NCBI GenBank assembly: GCA_023446735.1
Contig: JAEXPQ010000286.1
Span: 1-25,048 of the forward strand
From: Verrucomicrobiota bacterium
Lineage (GTDB): Bacteria > Verrucomicrobiota > Verrucomicrobiia > Opitutales > Opitutaceae
Direction: 5' to 3'
Length of the DNA stretch: 25,048 bases
In this document: piece after piece, positions 1 through 7,134 of the stretch
Numbering within the stretch: position 1 is the stretch's first letter
Layout: each line of letters starts with the position of its first letter
Made by a program: the position numbers and the translations under genes
The notes under the pieces: model-generated
What the model saw: the letters and a program-made list of their open reading frames with translations, nothing else
Database searches by the model: none
Told to the model about the DNA's origin: nothing

Positions 1-57
1 CGGCGCCAACCCCGACGCCCCCACCGCCGGCTGACCCTCCGCCGCCCGCACCTTTGG

Positions 58-78
58 CGGTGCCGCCCCCCGGCACCG
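58..78. terminator. Small GC hairpin before the DUF2202 gene
   Basis: CGGTGCC (58-64) pairs with GGCACCG (72-78) around a C-rich 7-base loop. It may terminate an upstream gene lying mostly outside the window, or sit in the DUF2202 leader. There is no T-tract, so this is weak. Confidence 0.3.
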
Positions 79-117
79 CTGTCCCCCCCCCCGCCAGCAA
101 CGTCTGCTCCCACCGTC

Positions 118-603
118 ATGAAAAGACTCCTCACTCTCGCCCTCGTCGCCCTCCTCGGCCCCGCCGCCTTCGCCTTCACCTCCGCCGACGCCGCCAACCT
201 CCTCTTCCTCAAGCAGGAGGAGAAGCTCGCCCGCGATGTCTACCAGGCCCTCAACGCCAAGTGGCACCACCCGACCTTCGCCAACATCGCCCGGTCCGAG
301 CAGCAGCACATGAGCGCCGTCTCAAATCTCCTCGTACGCTACCGCGTGCCCGACACCACCCCGACCGCCCCGGGCGTCTTCACCATCCCCGCCCTTCAGG
401 CCCTCTACGACCGCCTCGTCGCCGAAGGCTCCCTCTCGCTCCAGGATGCGCTCGAGGTCGGCGTGCTCGTCGAGGAGACCGACATCGACGACATCCAGGG
501 CATGCTCGACACCACCACCGACGCCCCGATCCGGCGCGTTCTCACCAACCTCCAGAACGGTTCCTACAACCACCTCGCCGCCTTCAACCGCGCGCTCCAG
601 TAA
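118..603 (+). CDS. Secreted DUF2202 (ferritin-like) protein
   Basis: A 161-residue protein. Residues 1-19 form a signal peptide (KR, then a Leu/Ala core ending in AFA), so it probably acts outside the inner membrane. The mature part is helical and carries DUF2202 hallmarks: EEKLARDVY (34-42), SEQQHM (60-65), VLVEETDIDDI (117-127) and NGSYNH (147-152). In this ferritin-like family such Glu and His residues are candidate di-metal ligands, but the physiological role is not established. The length fits a single-domain family member. The ATG at 118 is chosen because the signal peptide starts there. The gene stands 88 bp upstream of the sigma-factor gene and may be transcribed separately. The family call is firm; metal binding is inferred. 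Confidence 0.88.
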   Translation: MKRLLTLALVALLGPAAFAFTSADAANLLFLKQEEKLARDVYQALNAKWHHPTFANIARSEQQHMSAVSNLLVRYRVPDTTPTAPGVFTIPALQALYDRLVAEGSLSLQDALEVGVLVEETDIDDIQGMLDTTTDAPIRRVLTNLQNGSYNHLAAFNRALQ

Positions 604-638
604 ACCCTTCAACCGCCACTTCCTCATCAGCGCGGCGG

Positions 639-669
639 ATCGACACCGAAACTCGCGCCGCCGCGCTTC
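639..669 (+). promoter_or_regulatory. Possible ECF-type autoregulatory promoter
   Basis: In the 88-bp gap ahead of the sigma-factor gene, GAAACT is followed 16 bases later by GTTCAT. This loosely resembles ECF-type promoters (GGAACTT, about 16-17 bases, GTC-like), and ECF operons are often self-activating. The match is imperfect and rests on one site. Confidence 0.2.
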
Positions 670-691
670 GTTCATTGAATACCACCCGCGC

Positions 692-1327
692 ATGAAGTTC
701 GCCGCCGCCCTCGTCCTGCCCGCTTGGCTCCGCCCGTGGCTCGCCCCGCTGGCGATGGCCACCGCGGCCGAGGTCGAGGACGAACCGGTCGACGCCGACC
801 ACGCCTGCCTGCTGCGCGTGGCCGGCGGCGATCCCGATGCGCTCCAGCCGCTCTTCGACCGCTGGAAGCTGCCGTTGTTGAACTTCTTCTACCGCGCCCT
901 CGGCTCGCGCGCCGACGCGGAGGACCTCGCGCTCCAGACCTTCCACCGCGTCTACCGGGCCGCCGCCCGCTACCGGCCCGAGGCGAAATTCGCCTCCTGG
1001 CTCTTCGCCATCGCCCGCCGCGAACTCCTCCACGAACTCCGCCGGCGCCGGCGCAAGCCCGTGGAGTCCGTCCCGCCCGAGGACCTCGCGCTGCTCGCCG
1101 CCGACGCCTCGCCCGCGGAGCGCCGTCGCGCCGCCGAACTCGAGGAGCAGCTCCTCGCCGCCCTGCAGCAACTCCCCGAACGCCAGCGCAGCGCCCTCCT
1201 GCTCACCGCCGCCGGCGAGCTCTCGCCGGCCGAGATCGCCACCGCCCTCGGCGTGTCCGCCAACAACCTCAACGTCATCCTCCACCGCGCGCGCCACGCG
1301 CTCCGGAGCCTCTTCTACCCTCACTGA
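692..1327 (+). CDS. ECF-type RNA polymerase sigma factor
   Basis: A 211-residue sigma-70 family protein. Region 2 runs from about residue 55 to 120, with the LFDRW...NFFYRALGSRADAEDLALQTFHRVYR pattern and then FASWLFAIARRELLHELRRRRR (core binding and -10 recognition). Region 4 lies near the C-terminus: LPERQRSALLL, then the helix-turn-helix LSPAEIATALGVSANNLNVILHRARHALR. No region 1 or 3 is present, as in ECF factors. The start is uncertain: ATG 692 gives a hydrophobic N-terminal extension, while ATG 755 would give a more usual 190-residue protein starting MATAAEVEDE. The stop overlaps the next start (ATGA), so it is translationally coupled to a small membrane protein that may be its anti-sigma partner. 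Confidence 0.88.
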   Translation: MKFAAALVLPAWLRPWLAPLAMATAAEVEDEPVDADHACLLRVAGGDPDALQPLFDRWKLPLLNFFYRALGSRADAEDLALQTFHRVYRAAARYRPEAKFASWLFAIARRELLHELRRRRRKPVESVPPEDLALLAADASPAERRRAAELEEQLLAALQQLPERQRSALLLTAAGELSPAEIATALGVSANNLNVILHRARHALRSLFYPH

Positions 1328-1701
1328 TGAACCACCAACCGCCACCCGATGATCCGGAAGCCCTGCTCCGCTCCGGCCTGCGCGACACCACGCCGGAGTT
1401 CGAGCGCCGCTGGACCGACCTCAAGCGCACCCTGCGCCAGGAGCCCGCGCCGCGTCGCACGGCCCCGCTGCGCCGCTGGTGGTGGTCGCTGCTCCCCGCC
1501 GCCGCGGCCGCCGCCGTCTGGCTGCTCGTGCTCGCACCGGATCGGACCGCCCCCGGCGCGGACCCGGCCGGCGCCGGGCTCGCCGCGTACGAGGAACTCC
1601 TCACCCTCGAGCACGATCTGCGCGCCGCACTGCCGCTCACCGACGCCGAAGCCGTCGGCGACCTGCTCGCCATCCCCGTCCCGAACGCCAACCACTCATG
1701 A
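1327..1701 (+). CDS. Small single-pass membrane protein, possible anti-sigma partner
   Basis: A 124-residue protein with a charged cytoplasmic-looking N-terminus (residues 1-50, containing PEFERRWTDLKRTLRQEP), one membrane segment (about 52-70, WWWSLLPAAAAAAVWLLVLA) and a 50-residue acidic outer part. It overlaps the sigma factor upstream and the secreted protein downstream, each by an ATGA. This position and topology are typical of membrane anti-sigma factors, but no zinc-binding HxxxCxxC or other anti-sigma signature is visible, so the role is inferred from context only. Confidence 0.72.
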   Translation: MNHQPPPDDPEALLRSGLRDTTPEFERRWTDLKRTLRQEPAPRRTAPLRRWWWSLLPAAAAAAVWLLVLAPDRTAPGADPAGAGLAAYEELLTLEHDLRAALPLTDAEAVGDLLAIPVPNANHS

Positions 1702-2213
1702 AAATCCGGACCACACTCCCTCGTCTCGTCGGCCTGGCGCTGCTCGGCCTCTCGCCGCTGGTCCTCGCCGCCGCCGGCGGCCCGCCTGCCGACGCCCCGC
1801 GCCACGGCCAGGGCAGCAACGGCGGAGGCCCAAACCACGCCTGCGCCGCCGCCAACGACGACTTCGCCGCGCTCGAACGCTTCCTCGACCTGAACGACGA
1901 ACAGCTCGACCGAATCCAACGCGCGGTCGCCCGGGTCCGCGCCATGACCCCCGCGGAGCGCGCCGCGCTGCACACGCAGCTCCACGCCTTCCGCCAGCTC
2001 CCCGAAGCCCAGCGCGAACGCGTCCGCGCCGGCTGGCGCGACGGCCGCGACCGCACCGATTGGCCCGTGATGATGCGTTCGCTGCCCGAGACGGAGCGCG
2101 CCGCGATCCAGGCCGAGATTCAAGCGCTCGCCTCCGAGGAGCGTGCCACCCGCAAACACGAACTGCTCGAGGCTTGGCGCGGCGGCTCGCCTCCTGCCAA
2201 GACCGCCGAGTAG
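1698..2213 (+). CDS. Secreted helical protein, Spy/CpxP- or DUF3106-like
   Basis: A 171-residue protein with a signal peptide (residues 1-25, KIRTTLPRLVGLALLGLSPLVLAAA). The rest is helical and highly charged: ALERFLDLNDEQLDRIQRAVARV, then MTPAERAALHTQLHAFRQLPEAQRERVRAGW. The LTPxER/LPExQRER rhythm resembles periplasmic Spy/CpxP-like heavy-metal-sensor and DUF3106 proteins, which often sit next to ECF sigma factors. It is the third gene of the operon, overlapping its neighbour by ATGA. It may buffer or sense envelope stress for the sigma/anti-sigma pair. The family call is tentative; secretion is well supported. Confidence 0.75.
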   Translation: MKIRTTLPRLVGLALLGLSPLVLAAAGGPPADAPRHGQGSNGGGPNHACAAANDDFAALERFLDLNDEQLDRIQRAVARVRAMTPAERAALHTQLHAFRQLPEAQRERVRAGWRDGRDRTDWPVMMRSLPETERAAIQAEIQALASEERATRKHELLEAWRGGSPPAKTAE

Positions 2214-2245
2214 GCGGGATACACCAATCCATTCACCCAACGAGC

Positions 2246-2275
2246 CGGCCCGCCACGGAAAACCGCGGCGGGCCG
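2246..2275 (+). terminator. Terminator of the sigma-factor operon
   Basis: CGGCCCGCC (2246-2254) pairs with GGCGGGCCG (2267-2275). An inner CGG/CCG adds three pairs after an A-C mismatch, closing on an AAAA loop. It starts 33 bases after the operon's last stop and is followed by TTCTGT, a weak T-run. The remaining 2276-2448 contains nothing recognisable. Confidence 0.75.
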
Positions 2276-2448
2276 TTCTGTGGTCGAACACCCGGCTCGG
2301 CTGTGAGCAGTCAGTCGAGTGCCGACATGACGAGCGACCAGAGTGGGTCGGCGAAGCGGAGATTCGTACAGACCAAGGACACGGATCCGATCACCGCCAG
2401 TTTGGCGCTCGTCCCTCGACACTCGCCTCTCGACAACACCAACACGGC

Positions 2449-3600
2449 TCAGAGCTCCACCTGCGCGAGGAGCTTCATCAGCTCGGCGCGCGGCTGCACG
2501 GGTTTCCCGCTGACCATCAGGCCCATGTTGTACTCCGGATACTTCACGAGGATGAACGCCATCTCCTCGCCCTCGGGATCGGTGATCTGCGCGAAGAACG
2601 CCTCGCGGCCCTTGTGCTTGAACCGCGACAGTTTGCCCGCCGCGAGCTGCTCGAACTGCGCGCCGAGGGCGGCGCGCTGCGCCATGATCGTGAAACCCGT
2701 CTCGTCGCCCGCGAGGATCAGCCCGTGGTCGCCATCCTGCGAAATCACCGGCATCCGCTGCAGGCCGGGCTGCTGCACCTTCGCCACCGCGGCCTTGAAC
2801 TTCGCCAGTGGCAGCGTCGAGGGCGGCCCGAGGTCCTCGTCGCCTTCGTCGTCGTCGGACTCCGCCTGCGCCCGCTTCATCGCCTGGGCGACCAGGTCGC
2901 TGTCCGCACCTTCGCCGCCCGCGGTCATCGCACGCAGCATCGCCTGCGCCTCGTCCGGCATCTGCTGCTCCTCAAACGTGATCCCGGCGGGCACCTGGAA
3001 CTTCGCCGCCGGCACCCGCACGTTCTCGTCGAACCGCTTCGCCACTTGCTTAACCGTGATGCCCATCGCCGTGCCCTCGGTCTTCAACAGCACGCCCTGG
3101 TAGGTCCAACTGCGCACCCCCATCATCTCGACCACGTCGCACTTGCGGCCGAGGAACGTCTCGGCGGGCAGCCACTTGCCGCCGTTCTTCTCGACGAATT
3201 TTTTCGGGTCCTCCACGCCGCCCATCCGGTTCGCAAAGGCCGCGCCCAGCTTCTTGAACTCCGCGATATTCCCCTTCGTGCCGGTCTTCGTAAGCAGATC
3301 GATCGAATACACGATGTCGCCTTCGATGATCGTCAACTCCTCCTTCTGCGCAGTATGCTTCTGACCGAAGACCTCGGTCTTCGTGGTCGTCTTCTCCAGC
3401 GTCGCGACCTTGCGGCCGTGCTCGGTCCACCACTCGGTCTTCGTGCCGGCCATGGTGGTGCCCATGCCGCTGCTGGACACGTCGGACTCGACCACGCCCG
3501 ACTCGACGGCACGCCGAGTCAGATCCGCCGCCCGCAGCGCCACGGCGCCGGGCAACAGGAAGGCTAGGAGACAGTGCAGGAACATCCGGTGTATTTTCAT
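2449..3600 (-). CDS. Secreted protein of unknown function, possibly DUF4412/LolA-like
   Basis: A 383-residue protein starting at the ATG whose complement is 3598-3600. Residues 1-25 are a signal peptide (KIHRMFLHCLLAFLLPGAVALRAAD). The body has many short Lys/Thr-rich strands, a segment LGRKCDVVEM...WTYQGVLLKTE, and then VPAAKFQVPAGITFEEQQMP. This order (fixed cysteine-containing strand, strand with a bulky substituent, 'F.VP.GI') is seen in DUF4412 and other LolA-fold lipoprotein-handling proteins, but I cannot confirm it. Residues around 260-275 are a strongly acidic linker (AESDDDEGDEDLG). The C-terminal 100 residues look like a separate small domain. No RBS is visible. Secretion is fairly certain; function is unknown. 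Confidence 0.7.
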   Translation of the reverse strand: MKIHRMFLHCLLAFLLPGAVALRAADLTRRAVESGVVESDVSSSGMGTTMAGTKTEWWTEHGRKVATLEKTTTKTEVFGQKHTAQKEELTIIEGDIVYSIDLLTKTGTKGNIAEFKKLGAAFANRMGGVEDPKKFVEKNGGKWLPAETFLGRKCDVVEMMGVRSWTYQGVLLKTEGTAMGITVKQVAKRFDENVRVPAAKFQVPAGITFEEQQMPDEAQAMLRAMTAGGEGADSDLVAQAMKRAQAESDDDEGDEDLGPPSTLPLAKFKAAVAKVQQPGLQRMPVISQDGDHGLILAGDETGFTIMAQRAALGAQFEQLAAGKLSRFKHKGREAFFAQITDPEGEEMAFILVKYPEYNMGLMVSGKPVQPRAELMKLLAQVEL

Positions 3601-3885
3601 GGGAGAAGCGAGAAATCTCGCCCGTCGGCACCATCCGCCGGCGGGCACTCAGCCACCCTGCGGCCGCGCTGCCGCATGGCGAGCTTTTGCGCATCCGCGC
3701 ACCGGTGACCACCGGCCCCCTCGAAATCGCCCGCACTGAAGGCGCAGCACCATGTCTTGACCGTGGCACGCTTTCGCGTCCTGCACCACAACGAGCGTCA
3801 CGCGCCCGCGCCGAACCAGCCCAGCCAAAGCCGTCCGCCCTTGCTCAACCCCAGCCGCCGCCTTCAATCCCCACTCCTCCCCCCG
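3601..3885. other. Divergent intergenic region
   Basis: This 285-bp gap separates the secreted-protein gene (minus) from the GH2 gene (plus). Its only clear structure is the inverted repeat GCGAGA-AA-TCTCGC at 3608-3621, eight bases outside the minus-strand start codon, a possible operator or leader hairpin. The plus frame stays open back to 3757 but gives proline/arginine-rich filler. No convincing promoter was found. Confidence 0.5.
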
Positions 3886-6800
3886 ATGCAAAACCTCTTC
3901 CTCGCCGGCTCCTGGCTCTTCACCCTCGGCGCACCCGACGCCGCCTTCCCCCCGCAAACCCCTCCGCCGCCCGCGGCCTTCACCGACACCATCGAGCTCC
4001 CCGGCACCACCGAGACGCGCGCGAAGGGCACCGTCTCCACCTGGACCGATGCCGGCGGCCTGTCGCGCGTGCGCCCGTTCTCCGGCCCCGCGTGGTATCG
4101 CCGCACCGTCGACATCCCCGCCGACTGGGCCGGCAAACGCATCCAACTCCGCCTCGAGCGCACCAAATACACGCAGGTCTGGCTCGACGACCGCCCGCTC
4201 GGCACCGGCGCGCGCTACGGCACCCCGCAGACCTTCGACCTCGGCCCCGATCTCCGCCCCGGCCCGCACACGCTCACCATCCTCGTCGACAACCGCCCCG
4301 AGCGCCGCCCCGTCAAGGGCCAGGCCCACCAGTTCGACGACAGCGTGCAGACCAACTGGAACGGCCTCCTCGGCGACATCGCCCTCACCGCCACCGACAC
4401 CGTCTGGCTCGACGACGTCCAAGTCCGCTCCGATCTCGCCGCGTGCTCGTTCCGCATCACCGCGAAGGTCGGCAACCTCTCCGGCACCGCCACCACCGGC
4501 ACCGTCACCGTCGAGGCCGTGAGCTTCAACCACGACGGCGCCGCCCACCGCCCCGCGCCGCAGACCGCCACGTTCACCGCGTCGGCTGACGCCGCCGCCA
4601 CCGTCACGCTCGACCTCCCGCTCGGCGCCGAGGCGCGCCTCTGGGACGAGTTCTCGCCCGCGCTCTACTCCGTCGCCGTGCGGCTCGCCGCCGCGCCGGC
4701 CACCCGGCAGGTCCAGCCGCAGCCCCAGTTCACCGATACACGGACGGTCGAGACCGGCCTGCGCGAGTTCCGCACCAAGGACCGGCAGTTCACGATCAAC
4801 GGCCGCCCGACCTTCCTGCGCGGCAAGCACGAGGCCGGCGCCTTCCCGCTCACCGCGCACCCGCCGATGGATGTCGCGAGCTGGGAGCGCTACTTCCGTA
4901 CCGTGCAGGAGTGGGGCTTCAACCACATCCGCTGCCACACCTGGATCCCGCCGCGCGCCGCGTTCGTCGCCGCCGACCGCCTCGGCCTCTACCTCCAGCC
5001 CGAGCTGCCCTTCTGGGGCACCTTCGACGCCGCCGTGCGCGACTTCGTGCAGCCCGAAGGCGAGGCGCTGCTCCGCGAATACGGCAACCACCCGTCGTTC
5101 GTCATGCTCACCCTCGGCAACGAGGTCGGCGGCGACCGCGACCTGATGAACGCACTCGTCGTGCACCTGCGTGCGCTCGACCCGAGCCGCCTCCATGCCG
5201 ACGGCTCCAACAACGTCCTCTGGGACCCCGTCTTCCAGCCGACCAACGACTTCTTCATCTCCGCCAAGGCCCGCCCGCCCGCCGACCCGTCGCAGCAGCT
5301 CCCCGCCCGCGGCAGCTACTGCGTGTTCGACGGCGCCGACGGCCACACCCAGTGGGGCCCGGCCGAGACGCGCACCGACCTGCGCGCCGCCCTCGCCGGC
5401 CTGCCCGTGCCCTTCGTCGGCCACGAGACCGGCCAGTGGACCGTGTATCCGGACTTCACGGAGATCCCGAAGTACACCGGCGTGCTCCGCGCCCACAACC
5501 TCGCCCGCTTCCGCGACCGCCTCGCCCGCGCCGGCATGCTCGACCAGGCCGCCGCCTTCGCGCGCGCCACCGGCGCCCACGCGGCCGAGCTCTACCGCGA
5601 GGAGAACGAACTCTTCCACCGCACACCCGGCATCGGCGGCTTCCAGCACCTCGACCTGCAGGACTACCCCGGCCAGGGCACCGCGCTCGTCGGCCTGCTC
5701 GACGCCTTCATGGAGCCGAAGAACGGCGTCTCCGCCGCGCACTTCCGCCGCTCCAACTCGCCGCTCGTCCCGCTCGCCCGCTTCGACAAGTACGCCTGGA
5801 CCGTCGCCGAGACCTACCGCGCCGACCTCCAGCTCTCGCACTACGGCCCGGCCGATCTCCCCGCCGCCCGCATCGCGTGGACGCTGGCCGACGCCGCCGG
5901 CACGCCCGTGCGCACCGGCACGCTGCCCGCACTCGAGCTCGCCCGCGGCGGCCTGCGCGACCTCGGCGCCGTCGCCGTGCCGCTCGCCGGCCTGCCCGCG
6001 CCCGCGCGCTACGACCTCTTCGTCCGCGTCGACTCCGGCGCCACGCACCTCGAGCAGAGCTGGCCGGTCTGGGTTTATCCCGAAACTGTGGACACCACCG
6101 CGCCCGCCGGCGTCGTGCTTGCCCGCGCCTACGATGCCGCCGCCCGCGCCGCGCTCGCGGCCGGGAAGCGCGTCGTGCTCATGCCCGCCGGCAAATCCTG
6201 GGGCAACACGCTCCCCGGCGCCTACGCGACCGATTTCTGGAACTGGCCGATGTTCAACGGCACGCCCGGCACGATGGGCCTGCTCTGCGACCCCAACCAC
6301 CCCGCGCTCGCCGCCTTCCCCACGCGCTTCCACAGCGAGCGCCAGTGGTCCGAGATCGCCCACGCCTCGCGCCCCGTGATCCTCAGCGCCACGCCCGCCG
6401 CCTTCCGCCCGCTCGTGCAGGTGATCGACAACTACGAGCGCACCGAGAAGCTCGGCCTCGTCTTCGAGGCCGCGGTCGGTCCGGGCCGCCTGCTCGTCTG
6501 CGCGGTCGACCTGCTCGACCCCGCGCTCGCCGCCAAGCCCGCCGCACGCCAGCTCCTCGCCAGCCTCCTGCGCTACGCCGGCAGCGACGCCTTCGCTCCC
6601 GCCGCCGCACTCGACGCCGCGCTGCTCGACACGCTCCTGCGCCCCTCGCTCGCCGAGGGCAAACCGGCCACCGCCTCGACCAGCTTCAAGCCGCCGTGGG
6701 GCTTCGTGCCGCAGCCGCTCCACGCCTTCGACGGCGACGGCAACACCCGCTGGCGTCCGGCCGACGACGACGCCCAGCCCTGGCTCGCCGTCGATCTCGG

Positions 6801-7053
6801 CGCCCCCGCCGCGCTCGCCTCGGCCGAACTCGTGCTCGGCAACGACCGGCCCGGCTACCGCTACCGCCTCGAGGGCTCGCTCGACGGCAAGACGTGGAAA
6901 CCGCTCCTCGAGGAGAACGACACCTCGCTCGCCGCCGCCCGTCGCACCCACGCCCTCTCCGGCCAATCGGTCCGTCACGTGCGCGTGGTCTTCCTCGCCA
7001 AGCCCGCCCACGAATCCCTCATGCTCCGCGAGCTCCGCGTGGTGGGCCGGTAG
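3886..7053 (+). CDS. Glycoside hydrolase family 2 protein with C-terminal F5/8-type module
   Basis: A 1055-residue enzyme. The N-terminal sugar-binding jelly roll (about 1-175) opens with LAGSWLFTLG and includes GPAWYRRTVDIP. An Ig-like domain follows, then the TIM barrel (about 290-600) starting near FTINGRPTFLRGKHEAGAFP and FNHIRCHTWIPP. Catalytic residues are Glu413 (LTLGNEVGG, acid/base) and Glu514 (FVGHETGQW, nucleophile). A flavodoxin/GATase-like segment (about 740-900) precedes a discoidin-like F5/8 (CBM32-type) module (about 926-1055, WLAVDLGAPAALASAELVLG). It probably removes a beta-linked sugar from plant or algal polysaccharide; substrate unknown. ATG 3886 is chosen because family homology starts there. 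No signal peptide is visible, which is odd for such an enzyme. Confidence 0.92.
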   Translation: MQNLFLAGSWLFTLGAPDAAFPPQTPPPPAAFTDTIELPGTTETRAKGTVSTWTDAGGLSRVRPFSGPAWYRRTVDIPADWAGKRIQLRLERTKYTQVWLDDRPLGTGARYGTPQTFDLGPDLRPGPHTLTILVDNRPERRPVKGQAHQFDDSVQTNWNGLLGDIALTATDTVWLDDVQVRSDLAACSFRITAKVGNLSGTATTGTVTVEAVSFNHDGAAHRPAPQTATFTASADAAATVTLDLPLGAEARLWDEFSPALYSVAVRLAAAPATRQVQPQPQFTDTRTVETGLREFRTKDRQFTINGRPTFLRGKHEAGAFPLTAHPPMDVASWERYFRTVQEWGFNHIRCHTWIPPRAAFVAADRLGLYLQPELPFWGTFDAAVRDFVQPEGEALLREYGNHPSFVMLTLGNEVGGDRDLMNALVVHLRALDPSRLHADGSNNVLWDPVFQPTNDFFISAKARPPADPSQQLPARGSYCVFDGADGHTQWGPAETRTDLRAALAGLPVPFVGHETGQWTVYPDFTEIPKYTGVLRAHNLARFRDRLARAGMLDQAAAFARATGAHAAELYREENELFHRTPGIGGFQHLDLQDYPGQGTALVGLLDAFMEPKNGVSAAHFRRSNSPLVPLARFDKYAWTVAETYRADLQLSHYGPADLPAARIAWTLADAAGTPVRTGTLPALELARGGLRDLGAVAVPLAGLPAPARYDLFVRVDSGATHLEQSWPVWVYPETVDTTAPAGVVLARAYDAAARAALAAGKRVVLMPAGKSWGNTLPGAYATDFWNWPMFNGTPGTMGLLCDPNHPALAAFPTRFHSERQWSEIAHASRPVILSATPAAFRPLVQVIDNYERTEKLGLVFEAAVGPGRLLVCAVDLLDPALAAKPAARQLLASLLRYAGSDAFAPAAALDAALLDTLLRPSLAEGKPATASTSFKPPWGFVPQPLHAFDGDGNTRWRPADDDAQPWLAVDLGAPAALASAELVLGNDRPGYRYRLEGSLDGKTWKPLLEENDTSLAAARRTHALSGQSVRHVRVVFLAKPAHESLMLRELRVVGR

Positions 7054-7073
7054 GCCGGCACATGCTGCTCGGC

Positions 7074-7102
7074 GTTGGCGGCATCCCGATGATGCCGCCA
7101 AC
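7074..7102. terminator. Bidirectional terminator between convergent genes
   Basis: A perfect 12-bp inverted repeat, GTTGGCGGCATC (7074-7085) and GATGCCGCCAAC (7091-7102), with a 5-base loop. It lies between the convergent GH2 and TPR-ATPase genes and can serve both strands. There is no T-run on either side. Confidence 0.7.
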
Positions 7103-7134
7103 CAAGTTCGCGCGGCCCCAGCCAACTCGGTCCG

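Noticed and set aside
2..34. Possible 3' end of an upstream gene (reads GANPDAPTAG then TGA)
   Set aside because: Ten codons are too few to tell coding from chance.
1349..3103. Long plus-strand open frame across the sigma operon and the secreted-protein gene
   Set aside because: It is Arg/Pro/Ser-rich, crosses a strong terminator and overlaps genes with recognisable domains.
3649..7125. A very long open frame on the minus strand opposite the GH2 gene
   Set aside because: It mirrors the GH2 codons in GC-rich DNA, has low-complexity Gly/Glu/Arg composition and no domain, while the plus strand shows full GH2 motifs.
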